A stretch of 64,000 bases of DNA, taken from an uncultured Desulfobacter sp. GTDB lineage: Bacteria > Desulfobacterota > Desulfobacteria > Desulfobacterales > Desulfobacteraceae. The DNA lies in NCBI RefSeq assembly GCF_963666675.1, contig NZ_OY762929.1, positions 5,490,001 to 5,554,000 of the forward strand. Reading direction: 5' to 3'. The notes beneath the pieces were generated by a model. That model was not told where the DNA came from and searched no databases. It saw only the letters and a list, made by a program, of their open reading frames with translations. Below, in pieces: positions 24,393-31,714 of this stretch (the stretch's first letter is position 1; every line of letters begins with the position of its first letter). Both the position numbers and the translations under genes were made by a program.

Positions 24393-25739
24393 ATGGATAG
24401 ATTCGAAAACATATTTGATCAGGTCTATGATTTAACAAAGAACCTACCTCAGAAACATGAACTTACAAAATCCTTTAGTTCAAGAGCGGTCGTCGCTAAT
24501 GAAGCTTTAGATAATTTGCCCAAAGGGCCACAAGATGAATTTTTCCTTCAATCCCAACTTAGACCTGTTTTTGGTAAGGTTGGAATAAATGAATCACCAA
24601 TAGGAACTCATCCAGATTTCATTCAATTAGAGGGAACTGATACGGGTACTATTTATCATTATGTATGTACATTATTTATCGATATAAAGGGATCGACGAG
24701 GCTCAATTTACTTTATGAACCGGAATTGGTGTATTTATTTAAAAATGCTGTGATTAAAACATGTATAGAAGTTGTCCGCTCCCTTGATGGTCATGTTCAT
24801 CGAATAATGGGTGATGCTGTCATGGCATTTTTCGGAGGCAATAATATCGAAAAAGAAAATGCTATAGCAGATGCCACAAATTGTTCAATAACTTTGAGAA
24901 CTGTCTTAGAGGAAAGTATTAAGCCATGGATGGAGAGAAATGGATTAGACTCTAAAGATTTTGGTTTCCGCATTGGTTGCGACTTTGGAGATGACACTGA
25001 AGTTTTATGGGGAAGCTTTGGCTACTACAATGTTAGTGAGGTCTCGGCGACCGGGTTACCTGTTGACATGGCCTCAAAACTTCAACATCTTGCTAATAAA
25101 AATCAAACTATGCTTGGGCAAGGCTTACTTGATTTTATTAATTGGCCCGATAAATATTCAAAAATTAAAGAAACAGAAAAAAACGGGACTAAAACCCTGC
25201 TGCCTTGTGTTCTTCCAAATTTAACTAACGCAGACGGAGTCCCTCTTAATTACAAAATGAAACTCTTGGAATATGACAAATGTTTGGAGTACATCGCTTT
25301 TCCTGTACACTTCAAAGAACAGATCAAAAATTCCAAAATACTTTCAAACCACGCTATATCATATAAGTGTTATTCTCTTAATAATGGAAACAGGGAGTTA
25401 TATATCTCCGGCTCAAAATTTTTAGAAAAAGATATAGACTTAAGATTTGAAGTGTCTGCACTGACTAAAAGCCGTTTGCGCTTCCCTTTGAGAGTTGAAT
25501 TTTCAAAAACTAACCATGGAATTGCTACACCTGAAAAAGAAAGAGATATTGAGCAAGACCCCAAAATTTATACATTAAGGACGAAAATTAATAAACATAA
25601 CAAATCTCCTGAACCGATATCAAAGATTGAATTAGAAGAATACACGGCATATCGTGGTTTGCATACAATGAAATGTGAAGTTTACGATAATATCAATAAA
25701 TTAGTATTTAGGGATTGGATTGGAGTTTTTATAAAATAA
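24393..25739 (+). CDS. pycC: Pycsar pyrimidine-cyclase-like class III nucleotide cyclase with C-terminal sensor domain (PycC)
   Basis: A 448-residue protein. Residues ~85-255 form a class III cyclase domain: metal Asp in CTLFIDIKGSTRL (D97) and in HRIMGDAVMAFFGG (D141). The position that is usually Lys in adenylate cyclases (three before the Gly of GD) is Arg137, and the usual Asn-x3-Arg transition-state pair reads D225 and K229 (GLPVDMASKL). Residues ~315-448 match the AGS-C type sensor domain (EEYTAYRGLHTMKCEV; FRDWIGVFI). The cyclase should make cCMP or cUMP on phage infection to trigger the membrane effector. Which base it uses cannot be read. It overlaps nothing; the stop is one base before the attC-like hairpin. 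Confidence 0.82.
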   Translation: MDRFENIFDQVYDLTKNLPQKHELTKSFSSRAVVANEALDNLPKGPQDEFFLQSQLRPVFGKVGINESPIGTHPDFIQLEGTDTGTIYHYVCTLFIDIKGSTRLNLLYEPELVYLFKNAVIKTCIEVVRSLDGHVHRIMGDAVMAFFGGNNIEKENAIADATNCSITLRTVLEESIKPWMERNGLDSKDFGFRIGCDFGDDTEVLWGSFGYYNVSEVSATGLPVDMASKLQHLANKNQTMLGQGLLDFINWPDKYSKIKETEKNGTKTLLPCVLPNLTNADGVPLNYKMKLLEYDKCLEYIAFPVHFKEQIKNSKILSNHAISYKCYSLNNGNRELYISGSKFLEKDIDLRFEVSALTKSRLRFPLRVEFSKTNHGIATPEKERDIEQDPKIYTLRTKINKHNKSPEPISKIELEEYTAYRGLHTMKCEVYDNINKLVFRDWIGVFIK

Positions 25740-25740
25740 A

Positions 25741-25810
25741 GTTTAACCAGGCGCTTCACCTGACCAAAAACCTCGATGCGGTTTTCGTCAGGTGAGCTTG
25801 GTCGTTACAT
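25741..25810. repeat. Integron attC-like recombination site following the Pycsar operon
   Basis: A 70-bp imperfect inverted repeat begins one base after the cyclase stop. The left box GTTTAAC fits RYYYAAC exactly; the right box GTTACAT fits GTTRRRY at six of seven positions. Inside, unpaired 5-6 base spacers (CAGGC / TTGGTC) are followed by GCTTCACCTGAC (25753-25764) against GTCAGGTGAGC (25787-25797). The left arm has one extra T, i.e. an extrahelical base, then AAAACC/GGTTTT and a small loop. This box-spacer-bulged stem design is that of attC sites, and the position right behind the last gene is correct for a cassette. It could instead be only a terminator hairpin, though no T-run follows the stem. 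Confidence 0.6.
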
Positions 25811-26373
25811 TTAATACATTTTTGTTACAGATCGAAGACCAGCTGTTAATTCTTTCCCTACAGTACCTCTATATCATCTAAAAATCCCACCTATCGTTAC
25901 ATTTTCTGAGAAAATAATGAGCTTGTTAAATAAGATTTTTTAAAAAAGAAAAGGCACATCGGTAGACAGCAGGAACCGCCCGATGCCTTGGCATCCTCCT
26001 CCCCCCTTTGGGGGGGATAAGAGGGGGGGATTGTGGTATAGATTAAGTTCGCCAAAACCATCACCACCACAACCCCGACCCTGCTTATGAAAGAAAGCAT
26101 AATAAGAAATCAGTCATCTGCCAAGGAAAAACAACAGGTTCGTTGCTGCCATTGTTCGAGTTCTTTGACCATCCGCAACGGAACCTATCCGCGAAATCAT
26201 CCCCAAGACGACACAGAAATAAGGTGTCCTTTCGGCAAGCCTGTGTAAATCAAAAAAATTAAGATAACATTCAAAACAGACCCGATCCAAAAAAACAGTG
26301 TGTAAGGCGATGAGGGATAGTTTGCAGTGCAAAAATGTGTCTCAAAACATACTGGATTGGCTAAAAGGTCGTT

Positions 26374-27936
26374 TTACAGATTATCAGCTGTTTCCCCTGA
26401 TTTTTTAGCGATTGTGTTTTCAAATGACCACGGCAACCAGTCAGAAGGGTTTTGGAAGATCTCGGAAGAGTGCTTCTGTAGTGCGGTCAGGTATTCAAAG
26501 GGATTTATATTTTGCAGGTTGCAGGTATGTATCAGGCTCATGAACAGGTCGCCAATATAGGCACCGTGTTCGGTTTTATAAAATAATGAATTTTTTCGGT
26601 GCAGAATCGACTTTTTCAGCAATTGTTCGCAAAGATTATTATCCAGCGGTGCTCCAGGGATCTCCAGGAAACGGGTCAATTCCTGCCAGTGATTCAACAT
26701 ATATGATATGGCCTTGCCCAGACTGGAGTTGGGTTCTACTTCTTTGTTTTCAAACTTGTCTTCCAGCCATACTTTAAGCGCCCGCATCAGTGGACCGCTG
26801 TGGGTTTGATGATATTGAAGGCGTTGAGCATCGTCCAGGCCTTGCTCCCTTACCTTATGATCGTGCTCATAAATTTTAGCCACTGTATCAATTACATGGT
26901 CACACTCCTCAGGGAAATCGTCCATGACGTCGACAAAGTTACGGCGTCCATGCACGAGACAATTGCATAATATCGATTCAAAACCTTTTGGCAGATTCCT
27001 GGACAGAGCATCACACATCTGTATTGGCCGATCTTCTCTGGATCCCCGTTCTTTCAGAACCCTGGATAAATTTTCTCCAGCATGATTGTGGCCGGTAAAA
27101 AACAGGGCAATCTTTCCTACGTCACATTCTGACAGGATTCCGGAAGTGAACATCCCTTTTCGCTTGGCTGCCTTGTCTGTTTCTTTTATCAAGGATAAAA
27201 TTTTCATTGTCGTGTCGTCATTGTACAACACCTTGCCTTGTGCAGCCTGACGGACTAACTCTGTATATACCGGATGAATCTTGTCTGCTACGCTTTCGAT
27301 GATTTCCCATTGGGTCGATGGGGGCAGCGGCATCCCCAGGCTAGCCTGAAGTTTGCCCAAGCGGTATAAAGGGACTCCGCTGCCATATTTTAGAAGGGCC
27401 AGCATGGCACCGGATTTGGCATCATATTTTTCTTTGCCCACATTGTCGGGCGCCTGGGCAGTAAAAATCTGCCCACAAAGGTTACACCGCAATCTCTGCA
27501 GTTCATATACTGTCGCCTGGAAGGGAGCACCGCCTGTTATCCGGACGATCTTGGCAGGTGGTTTTTCACCATACAATTTACCTTTTTCACAGGCAGGGCA
27601 ATCATTACCTGACTTAAGGCTTTGATGACAGATCTTGATCTTCTTGGCACCTTTATAGGCGTTTGCACCATTTTTGCCGTGACCTTTTTTCTTCTTTTTT
27701 CGTTTCGGCCGGTTCTGCGGATTCGACGTTTTCTTCTTTTCGGTCTTATCGCCGAATACCATTTTTAATAACCGTTTAATGGATGCTGCTTTTTCATTGG
27801 ACAACGTATTCAAATAAGCAACGGTTTCAACCAATGCTTTGATCAACTCATAATCGCCGTCCTGCAGTTCATTTGATCTTACCCGCTCAAGGAGCGCGTC
27901 AAGTTCGTCCTGCTTTATGTCCATCGTTTTTGACAT
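26374..27936 (-). CDS. tnpC: IS66 transposase TnpC
   Basis: A 520-residue DDE transposase. It has an N-terminal leucine-zipper-like region, a lysine-rich basic stretch (~78-105), a zinc-binding segment (CPACEKG; CNLCGQ) and the DDE core with LYNDDTTMKIL, IQMCDALSRN and DNNLCEQLLKKSIL. It is the main transposase of the element 26224-28821. An in-frame ATG four codons in (27924) is an equally possible start. Confidence 0.93.
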   Translation of the reverse strand: MSKTMDIKQDELDALLERVRSNELQDGDYELIKALVETVAYLNTLSNEKAASIKRLLKMVFGDKTEKKKTSNPQNRPKRKKKKKGHGKNGANAYKGAKKIKICHQSLKSGNDCPACEKGKLYGEKPPAKIVRITGGAPFQATVYELQRLRCNLCGQIFTAQAPDNVGKEKYDAKSGAMLALLKYGSGVPLYRLGKLQASLGMPLPPSTQWEIIESVADKIHPVYTELVRQAAQGKVLYNDDTTMKILSLIKETDKAAKRKGMFTSGILSECDVGKIALFFTGHNHAGENLSRVLKERGSREDRPIQMCDALSRNLPKGFESILCNCLVHGRRNFVDVMDDFPEECDHVIDTVAKIYEHDHKVREQGLDDAQRLQYHQTHSGPLMRALKVWLEDKFENKEVEPNSSLGKAISYMLNHWQELTRFLEIPGAPLDNNLCEQLLKKSILHRKNSLFYKTEHGAYIGDLFMSLIHTCNLQNINPFEYLTALQKHSSEIFQNPSDWLPWSFENTIAKKSGETADNL

Positions 27937-27969
27937 GAAATGTGTGCTATCACATTTAAACTCTAATGT

Positions 27970-28317
27970 CTAGATTTTTTTCCACAAAAGTACATTATTT
28001 TTTTGAGGATTTCCGTTCCATATCAACATCTGTAATTCATGTGCAGCCAATGGGTGAATTTCATCTCCTCCCTTTTTAGGCCACCATTTAAAACGCCCCT
28101 TGCTCAATCTTTTTTGACAAAGCCAGAAGCCCTGGCCATCATATATTAGTATCTTCAGGGCAGTCCCCGGTTTGTTTCTGAAAACAAAAACATATCCGGA
28201 AAAAGGATTTTGTTTTAACACCCTGCGACAAACAGCTGCCAGGCCGTCGATCCCCTTTCGAAAATCAGCAGGAGTTACCGCCAGCATTATCCGCATTTGC
28301 GGTGTGATTTGGATCAT
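27970..28317 (-). CDS. tnpB: IS66 accessory protein TnpB
   Basis: A 115-residue protein with the IS66 Orf2 signature: PADFRKGIDGLAAVCRRVL, then GYVFVFRNKPGTALKILIYD and GFWLCQKRLSKGRFKWWP. It is needed for transposition in this family. It overlaps the end of tnpA by four bases (ATGA), so it is translationally coupled, and precedes tnpC by about 33 bases. It is unrelated to the IS200/IS605 TnpB nuclease. Confidence 0.92.
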   Translation of the reverse strand: MIQITPQMRIMLAVTPADFRKGIDGLAAVCRRVLKQNPFSGYVFVFRNKPGTALKILIYDGQGFWLCQKRLSKGRFKWWPKKGGDEIHPLAAHELQMLIWNGNPQKNNVLLWKKI

Positions 28318-28736
28318 GGAACACCAGCCAGTAAATATTTACCAAGGCTGATCACTGCCGGGTCTGCACGACCTTTAAAACACATACGCATCTTAAAACC
28401 GGCCTGATTCTCCATTTCTATTATACAGTTGGTATCTTCCGGCGCTGGAGTGATCTCTATAAACAGGGGGGAGTCATCGTCTTCTTCAGGAGAATCGACT
28501 GTAGTACAATGAATGGCATTATAAATTTTTTGTTTTAATGTGGTATGATTAAGCCGTAAACTGTGGGCAATCTTATTTATGCTCAGCCCTTGAGCATGGT
28601 GAAGGTCTGCTGCCGCCTGCCATAAATTATCCGGTATTCTTGACCTTCCGGTTCTGTTATTTCGCCAGTCTGCAAAAAGCTGCTGGACTTTTTCTAATGC
28701 GATTGATTGTTCTGCTGTCAATAATTGTTTATTCAT
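28314..28736 (-). CDS. tnpA: IS66 accessory protein TnpA
   Basis: About 140 residues from the ATG at 28736, chosen because GGAGGG lies 5 bases upstream; the frame is open six codons further. It contains an HTH-like segment (LSINKIAHSLRLNHTTLKQK) and the C-terminal GFKMRMCFKGRADPAVISLG, as in the first ORF of three-gene IS66 elements. It is the promoter-proximal gene of tnpA-tnpB-tnpC. Confidence 0.85.
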   Translation of the reverse strand: MNKQLLTAEQSIALEKVQQLFADWRNNRTGRSRIPDNLWQAAADLHHAQGLSINKIAHSLRLNHTTLKQKIYNAIHCTTVDSPEEDDDSPLFIEITPAPEDTNCIIEMENQAGFKMRMCFKGRADPAVISLGKYLLAGVP

Positions 28737-29248
28737 CGGTCCCTCCATTAGCAATGTTCAAGTTGGAACCGATAATATCACCCGGTACTGGGTATTTCAC
28801 GCAGGCTTACCGGAAGGACACGAAATAAGGGTTCAGCGCTATTTGTGCAAATCGCCCCTGTGTCCATGGAAAAGTTTTTCTGTTCTTCCTGAATCCATCA
28901 TGCCGGTCGTCCGTCACACCCTTGAGGCGATATGCTGCTGCGCAGCCATGGTCAGTGCCGGAATGAACCAGGCACAGACGGCAAGATTCTTTGGGTGCAC
29001 CCGGGGTGTTGCTAAACGGCTCAGGATCTTTTCTCAAAAATTCATGCCCTGGTTTTCCCGGGAAAAGACTGTTGCCGAATGGGGGCCGGATCCGCCCTCC
29101 TTCTGGCCGGACTTTACCAGGGATGTTTCCCAGAGTTTTTTCCCTGGAAGATGGGTTAAATTACCATCAACACAAAACATACATTGTTAAATTACAGTCG
29201 GTTATGTTGATATGCCACCAATTCCAACTATCAATTAAGGAGGTGGTC

Positions 29249-30454
29249 ATGCCAATACCTGACCCAGCCGATCTCGCTGTCTGGCGATACGGCATTATCA
29301 GCAGTCTTCTTCATCGAAATGAAGAGGTAGAGACCATGGAGGAGGCACTGATCAGAATTGCCGGAGTTCAGTATCGCCGGCCTGACGGTCAATTTGTGTC
29401 CTTTTCTCCGGAAACCTTAAGAAAATGGTTTTATCGTTATCGGAACGGCGGCCTGCCGGCGTTAAACGATGCCCAAAGAAAAAACACCGGCACCCACCAT
29501 GCCGTACCCAGGGCGATCTCGGACCGATTGTTTCAACTGCGGCAGGAACATCCCAGATGGACTTTTGCCCGTTTGATCGAACAGCTGGTTCAGGATAAAG
29601 TCTGGGATATGCAGTCTCCGGCCCGTTCCACGCTTTATCGCTTTGCCCGGACATGCAACCTTCAACGAGATCCCCATTTGACGGTGCATGATCCGGCTCG
29701 ACCCTTTCAATATCAGTTCTTTGGTCAAATGTGGACTGCAGACTTTCTTCACGGCCCAAAGATCAGAGTGAACAGCCAAAAACGCAAAACCTATCTGCAT
29801 GCCATTATTGACGATGCCACAAGATATGTGGTTCATGCCGGTTTTTTTACCAGTGAGGGCACCGAGGTAATGATGATGGCACTGATGGCCACCGTTCGAA
29901 CCCATGGCAAGCCGCGTCGGTTCTATACGGACAACGGGGCCTGTTACGCAAGCAAGCATCTTAAATTTGTTTGTGCCAACCTGGGTATCCATCTGATCCA
30001 TACGCCGCCGGGCCAACCCAGGGGAAGGGGTAAAGTGGAACGATTCTTCCGGACCGTCCGGGATCAGTTCCTTGAGGGCAAAAATGCCCCGGCCCATACT
30101 CTGGACGGGTTGAACAAGGCCTTTTCACAATGGCTGTCGACTTATCATCGGCGTATTCACAGCAGCCTGGGCATGACCCCTTTGCAGAAACGGCTTGGGC
30201 ATCAAAGTGCCTGCATCCCTCTACCGGAAACGATTGATATCGAGCCTTTATTTAGAATGAAGCGCCGGTGCAAAGTTTACCTGAATAATACCGTCAGGCT
30301 TAAAAAGCGGTCCTATGAGGTGGCAGACGCCTTACCCGGCCAGCGCCTCGACATCTGGTTTATGCCATGGAACCTTGACCGAATCTGGTACGGACCGGAA
30401 ATGAAACCGGCCAAACCAATTGATCCCATCCAAAACGCATATAGAGGGAGGTAA
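29249..30454 (+). CDS. DDE (rve-type) transposase of the three-gene transposon
   Basis: A 401-residue protein from ATG 29249, preceded by a strong AAGGAGGTG site; the longer frame from 28991 overlaps the previous gene and is rejected. An N-terminal HTH part (FSPETLRKWFYRYRNGGLPA) is followed by the integrase core with Asp in MWTADFLHG, Asp in FYTDNGACY and Glu in RGRGKVERFFRT. The C-terminal Mu-type barrel region follows (CKVYLNNTVRLKKRSYEV). It ends two bases before the ATPase gene. This pairing resembles IS481/Mu/Tn5053-type systems. Confidence 0.9.
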   Translation: MPIPDPADLAVWRYGIISSLLHRNEEVETMEEALIRIAGVQYRRPDGQFVSFSPETLRKWFYRYRNGGLPALNDAQRKNTGTHHAVPRAISDRLFQLRQEHPRWTFARLIEQLVQDKVWDMQSPARSTLYRFARTCNLQRDPHLTVHDPARPFQYQFFGQMWTADFLHGPKIRVNSQKRKTYLHAIIDDATRYVVHAGFFTSEGTEVMMMALMATVRTHGKPRRFYTDNGACYASKHLKFVCANLGIHLIHTPPGQPRGRGKVERFFRTVRDQFLEGKNAPAHTLDGLNKAFSQWLSTYHRRIHSSLGMTPLQKRLGHQSACIPLPETIDIEPLFRMKRRCKVYLNNTVRLKKRSYEVADALPGQRLDIWFMPWNLDRIWYGPEMKPAKPIDPIQNAYRGR

Positions 30455-30456
30455 TC

Positions 30457-31293
30457 ATGCAAGACACCCATACCATAGAACAGGCGCCCATGGCCGATTT
30501 TTTTGGCTGGAAGTACCATCCCTTTGCCGACACCTATGAACAGCGCAAACTCTGGCTACCCAAAGAGGACCTGCGCAAACTCGATACCATAAAACGTTTG
30601 CTGCACCATGGCAAAAGCACCGCACTGTGCGGCCCTTCAGGGACCGGAAAAACCACCTTGATTCATGCATTGGTATCGGATCTGGATCGAAATGCATACC
30701 TCCCGGTTATGCTGCCCTATGCCGGTCATCCAAGAAACGGACTGACACGCATTCTTGCCCAGACCCTCGGGGTGGATATAAAAAGCCGGGGAATGCCTTT
30801 GATTACAAGGGTTCAGCAGCATATTGAATCCTTATCCAACCAGGCCAACTCACGTCATCCGGTGCTGATCGTCGATGATGCTCAGCGCATCGAATCCGAC
30901 TCCCTCTGGGATCTTTGTTCTCTTCTGGTCCAAACCTTACAACAGAGAAGCGCAGCCTCTCTTATCCTTGTCGGGGACGACTCTCTGCTCAGGCAACTTC
31001 GACTTTATGCAATGGCACCGATACGATCCCGGCTCACCGGCATTATGAAAATCAATGCCATGAACGAGTATGAAACCCAGCATTTTATCGAAAGCCGTCT
31101 TAAAAATGCACAAGCTCCATCGGACCTGTTTACCAAAGAAGCAATGGATTTGATCGCAAGTTCCACCCGGGGAAACAGACGGGGCGTAATGAATATGGCG
31201 ACGATCTGTCTTGAGGAGGCCTATTATCACAATGAAAAAAATGTGACTGCCGAGCTCATTTACAACTCGGAATGGTTCAACGAATCTGAGTGA
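30457..31293 (+). CDS. TniB/ExeA-like AAA+ ATPase of the transposon
   Basis: A 278-residue ATPase with Walker A CGPSGTGKTTL (~57-67), Walker B VLIVDDAQRI, sensor-like LILVGDDSL and the AAA C-terminal helical region (IESRLKNA, STRGNRRGVMNMA). It starts two bases after the transposase stop with GGGAGG upstream. In TniB, IstB and MuB systems such an ATPase selects target DNA and activates the transposase; the same role is inferred here. Confidence 0.88.
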   Translation: MQDTHTIEQAPMADFFGWKYHPFADTYEQRKLWLPKEDLRKLDTIKRLLHHGKSTALCGPSGTGKTTLIHALVSDLDRNAYLPVMLPYAGHPRNGLTRILAQTLGVDIKSRGMPLITRVQQHIESLSNQANSRHPVLIVDDAQRIESDSLWDLCSLLVQTLQQRSAASLILVGDDSLLRQLRLYAMAPIRSRLTGIMKINAMNEYETQHFIESRLKNAQAPSDLFTKEAMDLIASSTRGNRRGVMNMATICLEEAYYHNEKNVTAELIYNSEWFNESE

Positions 31294-31364
31294 AACGGAC
31301 GCGTTTGAGAGGGGACTCCGGCGCCAGGGATAACTCAGTGCGGTAAACTGCTGTCTACATGATT

Positions 31365-31397
31365 AAAGCCGGGAGGGCAAAAGCTCTCCCGGCTTTT
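31365..31397 (+). terminator. Intrinsic terminator just outside the transposon end
   Basis: GCCGGGAG at 31368-31375 pairs with CTCCCGGC at 31386-31393 around a 10-base loop and is followed by TTTT (upstream AAA gives a symmetrical A/T tract). It lies 7 bases past the transposon right end and may have terminated a gene formerly located to the left. Confidence 0.75.
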
Positions 31398-31714
31398 CTG
31401 TAATCAATTGCCAGCCGGGTAATCAAACCTGAGATTTTTATGGGATTAGCTCGTCGGAATCTACACCAGCCAGAATCAATTTTATAGAACATAAACCTGA
31501 CTTACAAAACCAGCATTACACATTCCGCATAGCCATACAAAACAGGCTTTAAACTGCGGGCAGTCACATGCGAACGTCCTGAATAGATAGCGTTTCCATG
31601 CGTTGCTCATCGTCTAAAGAATCCAACATTGGTTAAGATCCTGTTACCCGGACTTTACTTTTCTGGGCCGGTGATTATTGTTGTTAGGGTAACCTAAAAC
31701 TAACCGGGTGACCC
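31398..31714. other. Intergenic stretch upstream of uvrA
   Basis: About 315 bases with no credible gene, no strong hairpin and no recognised RNA. A promoter for uvrA should lie here. A LexA-type box was looked for and not seen with confidence. Confidence 0.4.

Larger units (their letters stand above)
26224..28821 (-). mobile_element. IS66-family insertion sequence (three ORFs) with 8-bp target duplication
   Basis: The left end GTGTCCTTTCGGCAAGCCTG (from 26224) and the complement of the right end, GTGTCCTTCCGGTAAGCCTG (ending 28821), differ at two of 20 positions. The direct repeat GAAATAAG flanks it at 26216-26223 and 28822-28829. The 2598-bp element carries tnpA, tnpB and tnpC on the minus strand, all apparently intact, so it may still be active. 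Confidence 0.93.
26087..29190 (+). pseudogene. Zn-ribbon/HTH protein of the transposon, interrupted by IS66
   Basis: The left part, ATG 26087 to the IS at 26224, encodes a zinc-ribbon start (CCHCSSSLTIRNGTYPRNHP). The right part resumes at 28822-29190 with IRVQRYLCKSPLCPWKSFSV, then an HTH-like zone (NQAQTARFFGCTRGVAKRLR), ending ..QNIHC at a TAA. Joining the two across one copy of the 8-bp GAAATAAG gives an uninterrupted frame of about 168 residues, so the gene was intact before the insertion. Likely a DNA-binding accessory (DUF6431-like) of the transposon. Confidence 0.8.
25962..31358 (+). mobile_element. Three-gene transposon (Zn-ribbon/DDE transposase/AAA ATPase), interrupted by an IS66 element
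   Basis: The left end GTAGACAGCAGGAACCGC (from 25962) and the complement of the right end, GTAGACAGCAGTTTACCGC (ending 31358), share the first 11 bases exactly and a near-match ACCGC after. Between them lie a Zn-ribbon protein gene (broken), a DDE/rve transposase and a TniB/ExeA-like ATPase, all on the plus strand. Without the inserted IS66 the element is about 2.8 kb. No clear target duplication is visible at the flanks (CATCG left, ATGAT right). Confidence 0.75.

Noticed and set aside
25895..25905. Second TCGTTACATTT 90 bases after the attC-like site, as a possible second attC core
   Set aside because: The sequence between the two does not form an inverted repeat leading to it, so it lacks attC architecture; the shared 11 bases may be chance or a short duplication.
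25979..26030. C-run and G-run hairpin (CCCCCC..GGGGGGG) as a terminator or regulatory RNA
   Set aside because: It is inside the transposon's left end region and lacks a T-run; it is more likely a subterminal feature of the element, and I cannot assign it a function.
27970..28317. TnpB as an RNA-guided nuclease (OMEGA system)
   Set aside because: The protein is the 115-residue IS66 accessory TnpB, unrelated to the ~400-residue IS200/IS605 TnpB nucleases.
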